Shown: positions 9,901 through 18,927 of the stretch, piece by piece
Layout: the number at the start of each line of letters is the position of its first letter
Position numbering within the stretch: the stretch's first letter is position 1
Assembly (NCBI RefSeq): GCF_002940945.1
Contig: NZ_PNFV01000007.1
Coordinates: 1,267 to 65,266 of the forward strand
Reading direction: 5' to 3'
From: Limosilactobacillus pontis
GTDB lineage: Bacteria > Bacillota > Bacilli > Lactobacillales > Lactobacillaceae
DNA length: 64,000 bases
Translations under genes and position numbers: made by a program
Notes under the pieces: generated by a model
Seen by the model: the letters and a program-made list of their open reading frames with translations, nothing else
What the model was told of the DNA's origin: nothing
The model's database searches: none

Positions 9901-12747
9901 GTGGAGATATTAAAAAACGCTATTCTCAACGGCCTGTATGACCAGCACTACCGGGGCCACGAGTTGTTGGCGCCGGCACTGTTGGACAACCAATTTGGTG
10001 ACCAGCTTTGGCTGAGTCTGCGGCGGGAACTGCTGATCTGTCGGGGCTTTACCTGGGCAGTGGCCTTCATTACCCCGAATATGCTGGTGCCCTTTAAGGT
10101 TGTGATGGCTGACCTGGCCGCTAAGGGGGTGGCTGGGACGATCATCACCGGCGACTACCTGGGTTTCAATTCACCAACCGTTTTTGCTGAATTGCTGAAA
10201 ATTCCCAATTTGACTGTTAGGATCGCCCAGTCGGCCGGCTTTCATGCCAAGGGCTACCTTTTTGACCATGATGGTTACCAGACGGCCTACATCGGTAGTG
10301 CCAATTTCACCCGGTCAGCTCTGTTAAAAAATACGGAGTGGGTATTACGGGTGAGTTCGGCGACTGATGCAGCCCTAACGGCCCAGGTTGAACGGCAGCT
10401 CACGGTGTTAAATCAGACTAGTCAGCTGCTTGATGATCACTGGTTAGCCGACTACCAAGCTAGGTGGGTACCACCGGTTCATCCTGCAGCCAAACGCGTT
10501 CAGTCATCGCTAATTACCCCAAACGCCATGCAAACAGCGGCGTTACGTGAGCTCCATGCCCTGGTAGCAGCTGGTGAACACCGTGGCCTGGTGGTTTCGG
10601 CTACGGGAACGGGAAAGACTTACTTGGGAGCTTTTGCAGTCAAAGACTTCCGGCCCCGGCGCTTTCTCTACGTGGTCCATCGAGAACAGATTGCCCGCAA
10701 GTCGCTGACCAGCTTCCAGCGGGTGATTGGTGGCCCGGCTAGCGACTATGGGATGCTGACCGGTGGCCGGCATGATTGGAATGCCAAGTACCTGTTTGCG
10801 ACCGTTCAGACCCTGAGTCAGCCTGAGGTCATAAAGCGTTTGGGTCCCGTCGCTTTTGACTACATCCTGATTGACGAGGCCCATCGAGTGGCAGCGCCGA
10901 GCTATCAGCGGGTGCTGGACCATTTTCAGCCGCAATTTTGGCTAGGGATGACGGCCACCCCAGATCGGCCAGATAATCAAGATGTTTATGCGGCCTTTGA
11001 CTATCACTTGGCCTACGAGATTCGCTTACAGGACGCTTTGGAGGCGGGAATGTTAGCACCTTTTCACTATGTTGGTGTTCAAGACTACGTTACGCCTGCC
11101 GGTGAGTTAATTGATGACACGGCTAGTCTTCATCGCTTGGTTGCCAGCGAACGGGTTCGCTATGTTCTCGACCAATTAGATTATTATGGTTATTGTGGCC
11201 AGCAGCCGCGGGGCCTAGTCTTCTGTTCCCGTCAGGAGGAGGCTCACGAGCTGGCTGCCAAATTTAGTGCTGCTGGCCATCCCGCCGTGGCGCTGACCAA
11301 CACGGATAGTCCGACCCGTCGGCGAACTGCAGTTGACCGACTGGAGGCAGGAAAACTGGAGTATATCATTACGGTGGACCTCTTCAACGAAGGAATCGAT
11401 ATTCCGTCGCTGAATCAAATCGTGATGCTGCGCAACACCCAATCAGCGATCGTCTTCCTCCAGCAGCTCGGTCGGGGGTTGCGGAAGTATCCGGGCAAGG
11501 ATTATGTCACTGTCCTGGACTTCATTGGTAACTATAAGAACAACTACTTGATCCCGCTGGCCCTCAACCACGACACCAGCCGCGATGTTGACAGTGCCCA
11601 AGCAGAAACCCGCCTGCCGGGAATCATCGGCGTGTCAACGATTAACTTCAACCGGGTCGCTACCGCCCAGATTTTAACATCATTGGCTCAGACAAAGTTG
11701 GATTCGATGCGGGCCCTCCGCCAATCCTACCAGGAATTGAAGAACAAGATTGGTCGGGTTCCCTACCTTTATGACTTTTACCGCTACGGGTCAACAGCGC
11801 CCCAAGTTTTCGCCAACAACCCACGATTAGCCCATTATGGTAGCTTTCTAGTTAAAATGGGTGAAGCGGTGACGTTAAGTTCCTACGATAATAGGGTCCT
11901 GTCCTTTGTCACTAAAGAGCTGCTTAATGGGAAGCGTCCTCACGAGCTCCTCCTCTTGGACGAACTGCTCAACTACGGTACGTGCTCGCTTACTCACCTG
12001 CGGGAACGCTGGCGGGCGGTTGGGGCCTACGATACTCCGGCGGTCCGTCAATCAGTAGCTGATATTTTAACCCTCAGCTTTTTTGATGTGAAGGCGGGGA
12101 AGGAGACCAAGAAAGCCCGCTACGGTGGGCGACCACTGCTTGTGACGACCCCGGATGGCTATCAGTGGAATGCGCAGCTCGCTGATGACCTAGGTAGCAA
12201 TCCGGAGTTTTACCGCCTAATGACGGATGCGGTCACGACTGGGCTGACCCTTAGCCATAACTATGACCCGGGGCAGATGTTCACGCCTGGCCACCGTTAC
12301 GATCGCCGTGACGTTTGCCGCCTGTTGAACTGGCCCTTGGACGTTAGCGCGCCCATGTATGGCTACCGGGTAGCGGATGGTGAGTGTCCAATCTTTATCA
12401 CCTACCACAAGAAGGATACGGACCAGCGCAACGCGGTTTACAACAATGAACTTCGTGATGGCCAGTCCCTACGATGGTATACTCGAAGTCCCCGCCATTT
12501 GGACTCACCTGAGGTTCAACAACTCCTGGCCGGGGTGGGCACGGACCAGCCCGCAGTAACACTGCGCCTCTTTGTGAAGCGCAGCGATGCGGCTGGTAAG
12601 CAGTTCTATTATCTTGGCACCGCCAAAATTGCCCCAGGTTCGGTACGTGAGGAGTTGCTCGGTCCAAAGGAAAAGGCGGCGGTGGGGATGGACCTTGTAT
12701 TGGACCGGCCGCTGACGCCGCGAATGTACGAGCTGTTATTTGACTAA
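9901..12747 (+). CDS. PLD-nuclease / DEAH helicase / DUF3427 protein
   Basis: A 948-residue multidomain protein. Residues 1-180 form a phospholipase D-like nuclease domain with His115-X-Lys117 and GSANFT (132-137). A superfamily 2 helicase core follows, with Walker A SATGTGKT (233-240), DEAH box (325-328), TAT (351-353) and QQLGRGLR. The last 350 residues resemble DUF3427. I chose GTG 9901, preceded by gagaaaggggaa, over ATG 9862, which lacks a ribosome site. A single PLD motif suggests dimerisation for cleavage. Relatives are often annotated as restriction-like or repair helicases; the role is not established. No methylase or other defence gene is adjacent. Confidence 0.88.
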   Translation: MEILKNAILNGLYDQHYRGHELLAPALLDNQFGDQLWLSLRRELLICRGFTWAVAFITPNMLVPFKVVMADLAAKGVAGTIITGDYLGFNSPTVFAELLKIPNLTVRIAQSAGFHAKGYLFDHDGYQTAYIGSANFTRSALLKNTEWVLRVSSATDAALTAQVERQLTVLNQTSQLLDDHWLADYQARWVPPVHPAAKRVQSSLITPNAMQTAALRELHALVAAGEHRGLVVSATGTGKTYLGAFAVKDFRPRRFLYVVHREQIARKSLTSFQRVIGGPASDYGMLTGGRHDWNAKYLFATVQTLSQPEVIKRLGPVAFDYILIDEAHRVAAPSYQRVLDHFQPQFWLGMTATPDRPDNQDVYAAFDYHLAYEIRLQDALEAGMLAPFHYVGVQDYVTPAGELIDDTASLHRLVASERVRYVLDQLDYYGYCGQQPRGLVFCSRQEEAHELAAKFSAAGHPAVALTNTDSPTRRRTAVDRLEAGKLEYIITVDLFNEGIDIPSLNQIVMLRNTQSAIVFLQQLGRGLRKYPGKDYVTVLDFIGNYKNNYLIPLALNHDTSRDVDSAQAETRLPGIIGVSTINFNRVATAQILTSLAQTKLDSMRALRQSYQELKNKIGRVPYLYDFYRYGSTAPQVFANNPRLAHYGSFLVKMGEAVTLSSYDNRVLSFVTKELLNGKRPHELLLLDELLNYGTCSLTHLRERWRAVGAYDTPAVRQSVADILTLSFFDVKAGKETKKARYGGRPLLVTTPDGYQWNAQLADDLGSNPEFYRLMTDAVTTGLTLSHNYDPGQMFTPGHRYDRRDVCRLLNWPLDVSAPMYGYRVADGECPIFITYHKKDTDQRNAVYNNELRDGQSLRWYTRSPRHLDSPEVQQLLAGVGTDQPAVTLRLFVKRSDAAGKQFYYLGTAKIAPGSVREELLGPKEKAAVGMDLVLDRPLTPRMYELLFD

Positions 12748-12753
12748 CTAGAG

Positions 12754-12795
12754 ATTCTCGTGAGCAAGAAATGAGGTGACTCACGGGAATTTTTC
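12754..12795 (+). terminator. Terminator after the helicase gene
   Basis: An 11-bp stem attctcgtgag/ctcacgggaat with one G-T pair is followed by ttttt. It lies just after the helicase stop and before the GntR promoter. Confidence 0.8.
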
Positions 12796-12804
12796 ATTTT
12801 AAAC

Positions 12805-12864
12805 TTGCTTTTATACCTTACCGCTTATATACTTAGTTACATGAGTAATTAACCAAGTAACTAA
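12805..12864 (+). promoter_or_regulatory. Promoter and GntR operator of the ABC exporter operon
   Basis: A -35 ttgctt (12805-12810) and a -10 tatact (12828-12833) are spaced by 17 bases. Immediately downstream lies an inverted repeat, ttagttac (12833-12840) and gtaactaa (12857-12864), whose next three bases also pair with one mismatch. Such a site overlapping the transcription start fits autorepression by the YtrA-type GntR protein encoded first in the operon. Confidence 0.75.
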
Positions 12865-12878
12865 AGAGAGGTGATCCT

Positions 12879-13262
12879 GTGCAATTCGATTTTGATGATT
12901 CCGCACCGTTGTATCAGCAATTAGCAGCTCAGATCGAGGAAATGATCTTTACCGGTGGGTTTGACGAAGAAACCCAGGTACCATCGACGACCCAACTGTC
13001 CCAACAGCTCCATATCAACCCGGCCACAGTTCTTAAGGGGATGAATATGCTGGTTGACGAGGGACTTTTGGAGAAGCGACGGGGGCTGGGGATGTTTGTT
13101 CGTCCCGGGGCTCGACAGAAGATCATGGAACGCCGCAAGGATAATTTCTACAATGACTATGTCAAGAAGCTCCTGGTGGAGGCCGCCAAGCTTGGTATCA
13201 CCAAGGAGCACCTGATTGAACTGATCGAACGGGGGGAACAAGATGGAACAATTAAGCATTAG
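12879..13262 (+). CDS. GntR-family regulator, YtrA subfamily
   Basis: A 127-residue repressor with a winged helix at residues 1-75 (LYQQLAAQIEEMI, then VPSTTQLSQQLHINPATVLKGMNMLVDEGLLEKRRGLGMFV) and a short helical tail for dimerisation. It lacks a large effector domain, which defines the YtrA subfamily. GTG 12879 is preceded by agagaggtgat. The stop lies inside the next gene (20-base overlap), so repressor and ABC transporter are made together. It most likely binds the inverted repeat at 12833-12864. Confidence 0.9.
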   Translation: MQFDFDDSAPLYQQLAAQIEEMIFTGGFDEETQVPSTTQLSQQLHINPATVLKGMNMLVDEGLLEKRRGLGMFVRPGARQKIMERRKDNFYNDYVKKLLVEAAKLGITKEHLIELIERGEQDGTIKH

Positions 13263-14115
13263 TCACATTTCAAAGAAATTTGGCCGTCAGCTGGTCTTGG
13301 ATGATGTTTCGTTTACTCTAGCGCCAGCCAAGATTTATGGCCTGCTTGGGCGTAATGGGGCCGGAAAGTCGACCTTGTTGAACATTATTACCAACCGGAT
13401 TTTCCCAACGGCTGGGACAGTCAAGTTGGGGACCGAGGACGCCAATAACAACGATGACGTCCTCGGGCGAATGTTCTTGATGAGTGAGGCCAACCTCTAC
13501 CCTAAACGGACCAGTATTCGGCGGACCTTTGACCTGGCCAACGAGGCTTACGGACAGTTCAACTATCAGACCGCGGCCCGGCAGCTGCGGGAGTTTGGCC
13601 TCAATGACCAGCAGCATATTAACGACCTATCGACTGGGCAGCAAACAATTGCCAAGCTGGTGCTGGCCCTTAACGTCGACGCGGACTATATCCTGATGGA
13701 TGAACCAGTCCTCGGCCTCGATGCTACCCACCGGGATATCTTTTATAAGGAACTGCTAAAGTCCTACCAGGCTAAGCCACGGACCTTCGTTCTATCAACT
13801 CACTTGATTTCGGAGATCGCACAGCTGGTGGAGCACGTGATTATTATCGACCAGCACAAGGTGATTGCCGATGACCAGGTTCAGCACCTGCTTGATCGGG
13901 CCTACACCGTCAGCGGGCCAGCTAAACTGGTCGATGAGTACACGGCTGGCCTACGGGTCTTAGCCAGTGAGGATCTGGGTAATATTCGGACGGCCTACCT
14001 TCTGGACGATCTTGACGACCAGCGGACTATTCCTGATCAGGTTAAACTCGGTCATTACGACCTGCAACACCTGTTCATCTACTTAACGAACGGAGGCGAA
14101 CGCAACGATGATTAA
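13243..14115 (+). CDS. ABC transporter ATPase (YtrB-like)
   Basis: A 290-residue nucleotide-binding protein with Walker A GRNGAGKST (36-44), the signature LSTGQQTIAKL and Walker B ILMDEPVLGLD. The C-terminal 70 residues are a non-conserved extension common in exporters of this class. It overlaps the GntR gene by 20 bases and the permease gene by 8, forming one operon. Related GntR-ABC operons respond to cell-wall antibiotics or export lipids or peptides; the substrate here is unknown. Confidence 0.92.
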   Translation: MEQLSISHISKKFGRQLVLDDVSFTLAPAKIYGLLGRNGAGKSTLLNIITNRIFPTAGTVKLGTEDANNNDDVLGRMFLMSEANLYPKRTSIRRTFDLANEAYGQFNYQTAARQLREFGLNDQQHINDLSTGQQTIAKLVLALNVDADYILMDEPVLGLDATHRDIFYKELLKSYQAKPRTFVLSTHLISEIAQLVEHVIIIDQHKVIADDQVQHLLDRAYTVSGPAKLVDEYTAGLRVLASEDLGNIRTAYLLDDLDDQRTIPDQVKLGHYDLQHLFIYLTNGGERNDD

Positions 14116-14827
14116 TACGAAACAGAAAATGGTTGCTAGCAACGTCTTTCATCGCCTAGGCTTGGCGGCCTTGATCATGGTGGCATGGATTGTTGGCTTT
14201 GAGTTGGTAACCTACCTGATCGGCCTGGCTTTCAGCCATAATTTAACCTCCTTTTTGGTTAGCCTGCAGGGAATCCCGGAGACACTGGTGGCTTTCCTGC
14301 CGGTCATTCTCGTGGCCTACTTCCTGGTTACCCCCTATAGTGACTTCAAGTGGGCGATTCAAAATGGCATCTCCCGCTCAACTCTTTGGCAGGGGCGGCT
14401 GATTGCTCTCCTGCTCAGTTCAACGCTGGTCTATCTTGTGGACGAGCTTCTGACGATGGCATATCGGCCACTCGGCGATTGGCAAGAGATTCTGATTAAC
14501 TTTGGTGGTCTTCTGACGATGGTTTTCACATGCCAAGCGATTGGGAACGGCTTCAGTCTCTTGAATCGGAAATGGAAGGTAATCGTTGGTATTGGCCTGC
14601 CGGTAGTAGCAGTCATCCTGCTGATGATGCTGGTGAGCGGGTTAAGCAACCTAAGTACGGGGATGCTGCCGACCTACCAGCATGACCATTTTGTTGGTCC
14701 GTTGGCCTGGGTCTTCAATTTGACATTATCCCCAGCCACCCCATGGATAGTCTGGGCAATCTACCTGGCTATTATCATTTATCTGACCAAGTTGTTCAAC
14801 GACCACCTGCAACTGCGGCGGGACTAA
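14108..14827 (+). CDS. ABC-2-like permease of the GntR operon
   Basis: A 239-residue protein with six hydrophobic segments, beginning near residue 18 (LAALIMVAWIVGFELVTYLIG). It has no recognised soluble domain. The start overlaps the ATPase stop by eight bases, so it is the membrane partner of that ATPase. The sequence is poorly conserved, as is usual for such permeases, and the family is called from hydropathy and context. A strong terminator follows. Confidence 0.8.
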   Translation: MINTKQKMVASNVFHRLGLAALIMVAWIVGFELVTYLIGLAFSHNLTSFLVSLQGIPETLVAFLPVILVAYFLVTPYSDFKWAIQNGISRSTLWQGRLIALLLSSTLVYLVDELLTMAYRPLGDWQEILINFGGLLTMVFTCQAIGNGFSLLNRKWKVIVGIGLPVVAVILLMMLVSGLSNLSTGMLPTYQHDHFVGPLAWVFNLTLSPATPWIVWAIYLAIIIYLTKLFNDHLQLRRD

Positions 14828-14846
14828 TAAACGCTATGCGTACAGT

Positions 14847-14903
14847 ACACAAATGGGCTCCGAAGCTCGGTAAAACCGAACTCTGGAGCCCTATTTGTGT
14901 TTT
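14847..14903 (+). terminator. Terminator after the ABC exporter operon
   Basis: A long hairpin: acacaaat and gggctcc pair with ggagccc and atttgtgt, with further pairing around aagctcgg/ccgaact. A tttt tract follows. Confidence 0.9.
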
Positions 14904-14981
14904 ACAGACGGGGGCGCAGTCATAAATGACCTCAGTCACGTTCCCGTGCGTGTATTAACGATGTTGTCGACTGTTCCTTTG

Positions 14982-15401
14982 CTATGCGATCTTTTTCTCG
15001 TCCTTGTTATTATTGGCCAGTTCTTCCTTGGTTTTAACGTCGTTGATGTGAAGCTCGAACTTGACCAGCTTCAGCCCAGTCATCTGTTCTAGGGCCGTAG
15101 CAACTTCCTGGCAGGCGGCCTTGAAGATCTCGGGGGCGGACTTGCCATACTCGATAGTGGCATCCATCTTAACGGCGGCTTGCTTTTCTCCGGCGTCAAC
15201 CTTGATCCCCTTAGTAACGTTGGTGCCGGACGTCACCTTGTCAGCAAATTCGCTGAACATATTGCCGTCGAGGGAAACAATCCCGGGAACCCGACTAACA
15301 GTAATTCCGGCGATCTTCTCAATTACCTGGTCATCAAAAGTTAGTTGTTGGTCAACAGCGTTTTTAGTTGTTGGTTGGTTAGTTTGATTAGTGGTTGTCA
15401 T
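14982..15401 (-). CDS. Asp23/Gls24-family envelope stress protein
   Basis: A 139-residue soluble protein of the alkaline-shock Asp23 family. Conserved segments are QVIEKIAGITVSRVPGIVSLDG, VKMDATIEYG and the C-terminal VKFELHINDV. The first 20 residues are rich in Thr, Gln and Asn, and the tail is charged. In staphylococci Asp23 coats the membrane by binding AmaP; the same pair is encoded here with a small membrane protein between them. The ATG follows aggaggaatta. It is the last gene of a three-gene operon. Confidence 0.93.
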   Translation of the reverse strand: MTTTNQTNQPTTKNAVDQQLTFDDQVIEKIAGITVSRVPGIVSLDGNMFSEFADKVTSGTNVTKGIKVDAGEKQAAVKMDATIEYGKSAPEIFKAACQEVATALEQMTGLKLVKFELHINDVKTKEELANNNKDEKKIA

Positions 15402-15424
15402 AGTGTAATTCCTCCTATAAATGG

Positions 15425-15616
15425 TTAGTTACTGATCTTTTCGAGCATCTTACTCGTAAATTTGTTGAGAGAATATCCCATGATGTCGAGAACATAGCCA
15501 ATGGTACCGAGAATTAGGGTAGTCAATAGGATTGCCAGCATGGGGAGAAATCCCCAGGCGACCCAGCTGACACTGATGATCAGACCGATTACCACGAATA
15601 TTATTGTGAGTTTCAT
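15425..15616 (-). CDS. Small DUF2273-type membrane protein
   Basis: A 63-residue protein with two hydrophobic segments (IIFVVIGLIISVSWVAWGFLP and MLAILLTTLILGTIGYVLDIM) and a basic C-terminal tail. Size, topology and place between asp23 and amaP match DUF2273 proteins, whose function is unknown but which always accompany this stress module. The ATG follows taggaggtgcgca. It is 10 bases after the amaP stop. Confidence 0.85.
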   Translation of the reverse strand: MKLTIIFVVIGLIISVSWVAWGFLPMLAILLTTLILGTIGYVLDIMGYSLNKFTSKMLEKISN

Positions 15617-15626
15617 TGCGCACCTC

Positions 15627-16172
15627 CTAGACGATCGCGACGTATTGCTTGTGACTGTATGGCTTTAAGTTAACCTTTAATTTGCGCAGATCAATGTCGA
15701 ACTGCTGCTTCAAGTTTTGGGCAATCGTGTGTTGAATGTTGCGTCGCAGGAGCTGGGGATTGGAACGCTGGGAAAGCATCCCACCCACAGTGACGTCTGC
15801 CTGCTGACTGTTACGGTGCATTTTAACCTTGACGTCAGTGTTGTAGAGGTCGTAATCGGCCAGGGCGAGGCAAAGATTCTTCTCTACGGCGGTCTGGTCA
15901 ACCCGCATCTGGTAGGGACCATCGTGGACAATGGTCATCTTCTTGGTTGTGGTTGGCCGGAAGACTGCGATCCCGATCGTCACCAGGGCGATCAGGAGCA
16001 AGTAACTGGCAATCACGACCATGGTGACCTGTCCCGGGTTGGTCGCTAGCCAGCCAAGGACAACTTGCGCCCAGGCTTGATCTTGAAAGTACCAGAGAAG
16101 GATTCCTCCACCAGCAACTAGCGCCTGAATTAGGAAGGCCCAGAATGCCCACCATTTTTTCCATGCTGCCAT
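15627..16172 (-). CDS. amaP: AmaP, membrane anchor for Asp23
   Basis: A 181-residue protein with two membrane segments (about 8-29 and 50-72) and a cytoplasmic C-terminal domain related to Asp23 (VEKNLCLALADYDLYNTDVKVKM, then an LRKLKVNLKP end). It anchors Asp23 to the membrane. I chose ATG 16172 (MAAWKKWW), eight bases after aaggag, over the GTG/ATG at 16181 and 16178 that sit too close to that site. First gene of the amaP-DUF2273-asp23 operon. Confidence 0.9.
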   Translation of the reverse strand: MAAWKKWWAFWAFLIQALVAGGGILLWYFQDQAWAQVVLGWLATNPGQVTMVVIASYLLLIALVTIGIAVFRPTTTKKMTIVHDGPYQMRVDQTAVEKNLCLALADYDLYNTDVKVKMHRNSQQADVTVGGMLSQRSNPQLLRRNIQHTIAQNLKQQFDIDLRKLKVNLKPYSHKQYVAIV

Positions 16173-16377
16173 CCGCATCACTCCTTTCGTTTGAACTACT
16201 GTTACTGCTTTTGCTATGTTTCAACTATAACAGGTTTCTAACTAAATTATGTGATTTTCAAAGCTTCTAAATGCATTCTTAATTATGACATGACGTAATT
16301 TGAATAACTACATGGATATAGAAACGCAAAAGGACACTTTTAGCTGATTGGCCTATTATCTACGGGACTGGGTAAAT

Positions 16378-16406
16378 GAAAACGCCCACGACGAATCGTG
16401 AGCGTT
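16378..16406 (-). terminator. Terminator after the P-type ATPase gene
   Basis: An 11-bp stem (aacgcccacga with tcgtgagcgtt, one mismatch) around cgaa, followed on the minus strand by ttttcattt. It lies 38 bases after the ATPase stop. Confidence 0.8.
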
Positions 16407-16443
16407 GGACAGTAACTAATATGTTGCAATTTTGACCTTGTAT

Positions 16444-18198
16444 CTACCGAGCCTTTAGTGCCCACAAGATCGAGACGGTGTCGATAACCTCTTGGAGCAT
16501 GGCACCGACAAATGCCGGGATAATTCCGGTGGTAGCAACCAGCATCAAGAAGGTACAGATGGCAATTCCAATCAGGACCGCCTGCTTGGCGATCTTGATG
16601 GTGTCTTTGGAAATGGCAACGGCCTTGGCAACCTTATAGAGATCGTCTTTTAGGATTACCACCTCTGCTGATTCACTGGCGGCTGATGACCCATGAGCCC
16701 CCATGGCGATTCCAACATCGGCTGTCGCAAGTGATGGTGCATCATTTACTCCGTCACCAACCATGAAGACCGGATGGAGGTTGGCCGGGATGTTCTTGAG
16801 GGCTGTAATTTTATCCTGAGGCAGGAGATCGGCCGCGATGTTGGTAATGCCAACCTGATTGGCAACCTGGTCGGCAATGGCGCGCTGGTCACCAGTCAGC
16901 ATCACCAGATTGGTGACGCCGAGTTTACGCAGGGTGGTCATCATCCGTGCGGCTTCCGGCCGAATATGATCGGTGAACGTGATGGCCCCATAGTAGTTGC
17001 CATCGATGCTGACGTAGATTGCGGTGGTCTTTAGCGGAAGTTGATCACTCTGGGGCGCAACGTATTTTAACTTGCCAACCTTGATCTGATGCCCAGCAAT
17101 GGTAGCAGCGATTCCTTTTCCGGTGGATTCAACCAGATTGGTAACGGCAAGGAGCTTAACCGCATGCTGGCTGGTGTAGGCCAGTAGGGACCGAGCAAGG
17201 ATGTGGGATGACCCTTGTTCGGCACTGGCGGCAAACTGGAGGAGGCGGTTCCGATCAGCATCGTTGCTGGGAAGTACATCATCTACTGATAGCTGGCCGC
17301 TAGTGATTGTCCCGGTTTTGTCAAAAGCACCGGTCTTGGCAGCAGCCAGCTTTTCCAGAACACTCCCGGTTTTGACGACGACCCCATTCCGTGATGCTCG
17401 ACTCATCCCCGATACCATTGCCACCGGGGCAGCTAGAATCAAGGGACACGGCGAGGCAACAACCAGGACCTCCGCAAACCGTCGCGGATCCTTAGAGATC
17501 CACCAGGCGGCCAGTGAGATTAAAACGGCGATAATGGTGAAGGGGACTGCATACCGGTCAGCCAGCCGGACAAAGTGGGCCGGGGTATTTTCGGCCTCTT
17601 TGACCAGCTTAACCAGCTGTTGATACTGACTGTCCTTAGCCAGTTTGATAACAGCGATGGTGACGGCACTGTCACCGTTGACTGATCCGGACATTACCTC
17701 GTCACCGACTCCCTTGTCAACCGGTTTGGATTCCCCAGTCAGTGAGGACTCGTTAAACAGGCCGGATCCCTTGATGATCTTGCCATCGACGGGAACCAGC
17801 TCGCCGGGTTTGACCAGGACGTCCTGACCGATCTGGACATCATCGACCTTGACATCCGTGCTACCATCGTCAGTGATAACGTGGGCCACCTGGGGTGAGT
17901 TATCAAGTAAGGACTTAAGTTCCGTGTTGGCTTTTTTGGCGGCGTAGTCTTCCAGAGCATCACCCCCAGTCAGCATAACCAGGATGACCATTGCGGCCCA
18001 GTACTCACTGACGGCCAGGGTGGCAACTACAGCCAAGATCGCTAGCAAGTCAACCCCGTACTTGCCGGAACGCAGGGTTTTGATCATACCGATGAACATG
18101 TTTAGTGCTACGGCAGCTCCAACCACGCTGACCAGGGCCTGGGCGAACAGCGGTTCGTGAAAGACATATTGGAGGAGGAGGGCCACGGCCGCAATCAC
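16444..18198 (-). CDS. Heavy-metal P1B-type ATPase, start out of frame
   Basis: The open frame encodes 584 residues: four N-terminal membrane helices, actuator motif with TGES, ion helix with ASPCPLILAAPVAM, phosphorylation site DKTGT, MVGDGVNDAP, and a C-terminal helix pair. There is no metal-binding HMA domain. The SPC triplet, rather than CPC, is the P1B-4 signature, but the usual final-helix HEGGT is replaced by QEVIDTVSILWALK, so the metal is undefined. No good start exists in frame: the only GTG (18198) has no ribosome site. The real start appears to be ATG 18244, one base out of frame, so the gene as given carries a frameshift. Confidence 0.85.
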   Translation of the reverse strand: MIAAVALLLQYVFHEPLFAQALVSVVGAAVALNMFIGMIKTLRSGKYGVDLLAILAVVATLAVSEYWAAMVILVMLTGGDALEDYAAKKANTELKSLLDNSPQVAHVITDDGSTDVKVDDVQIGQDVLVKPGELVPVDGKIIKGSGLFNESSLTGESKPVDKGVGDEVMSGSVNGDSAVTIAVIKLAKDSQYQQLVKLVKEAENTPAHFVRLADRYAVPFTIIAVLISLAAWWISKDPRRFAEVLVVASPCPLILAAPVAMVSGMSRASRNGVVVKTGSVLEKLAAAKTGAFDKTGTITSGQLSVDDVLPSNDADRNRLLQFAASAEQGSSHILARSLLAYTSQHAVKLLAVTNLVESTGKGIAATIAGHQIKVGKLKYVAPQSDQLPLKTTAIYVSIDGNYYGAITFTDHIRPEAARMMTTLRKLGVTNLVMLTGDQRAIADQVANQVGITNIAADLLPQDKITALKNIPANLHPVFMVGDGVNDAPSLATADVGIAMGAHGSSAASESAEVVILKDDLYKVAKAVAISKDTIKIAKQAVLIGIAICTFLMLVATTGIIPAFVGAMLQEVIDTVSILWALKAR

Positions 18199-18260
18199 GA
18201 GGATTAAGATTAGTTTCTGCTTACTTATTTGATAAACGGTTCATAATAAACCATCCTCCT
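18199..18260 (-). other. Displaced start region of the ATPase gene
   Basis: On the minus strand an aggagg site (18255-18260) is followed ten bases later by ATG 18244. It opens MNRLSNK and then meets TAA. Removing the T before the next aag restores one frame, MNRLSNKKQKLILILVIAAV, which runs straight into the ATPase and resembles the usual N terminus of this family. This is either a real one-base insertion or a sequence error. Confidence 0.7.
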
Positions 18261-18416
18261 ATAATAAAGATTATTAACTTCATTATAGGTGATTTATGAT
18301 TTTATAACAAGTGTTACTAAAAAAGATTATGAAAAAACCGCCTGGCGGCAAAATGGTTGTCACCGGGCGGCGGATTCGTTAAGGTAAAGGTGAGTAAATA
18401 GAAAGGGTGAGATCTG

Positions 18417-18911
18417 ATGAAGATTATTGTGATTTCAGGCAGCGCCCACGCCAACGGGGCATCGACCTACCTGGCTGACCGTTTTATTGCCGGGGCTATC
18501 GCGGCTGGCCATCAGGTCGACCGCTACAACGTGGTTGACCACCAAACTAACTTCGTCATGGTGGCGGAAAATGAGGATCCAATTCCCCAGGATGATGATG
18601 GTGCCCAGCTCTTGAATAAGGTTGTCGCCGCCGACCTGGTGGTGTTGGTGACCCCGGTCTACTACTACGCGATGAGTTCACTGCTCAAGACCGTCATTGA
18701 CCGTTTCTATGAAGTTAACGCGGAACTGAAGCAGACCGCCAAGCAGGTCATGATGTTCGCGACAGCCTATGACCCAGATGAGCACGTTTTCGACTCGATG
18801 AAGATCAACTACGGCCAGTTGGTTGACTATCTTGGCTGGCATGATGCTGGGACCATGGCGCCCTGGCCCATCCCCAGATTGATCAATACGGCCAGCGGGC
18901 TTATGACTTAG
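18417..18911 (+). CDS. NADPH-dependent FMN reductase-like flavoprotein, C terminus frameshifted
   Basis: A 164-residue flavodoxin-fold protein with the N-terminal FMN loop SGSAHANGASTYLAD and the TPVYYYAMSSLLKTVIDRFYE segment of NADPH-dependent FMN or quinone reductases. It should reduce free flavin or quinones in the cytosol. The last 20 residues (PWPIPRLINTASGLMT) do not fit the family. After a one-base loss around 18862-18875, another frame reads LAHPQIDQYGQRAYDLG to a stop at 18931, giving the normal end. A gaaagggtgag site precedes ATG 18417. Confidence 0.82.
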   Translation: MKIIVISGSAHANGASTYLADRFIAGAIAAGHQVDRYNVVDHQTNFVMVAENEDPIPQDDDGAQLLNKVVAADLVVLVTPVYYYAMSSLLKTVIDRFYEVNAELKQTAKQVMMFATAYDPDEHVFDSMKINYGQLVDYLGWHDAGTMAPWPIPRLINTASGLMT

Positions 18912-18927
18912 GAGCCCAGCTGAAAGG

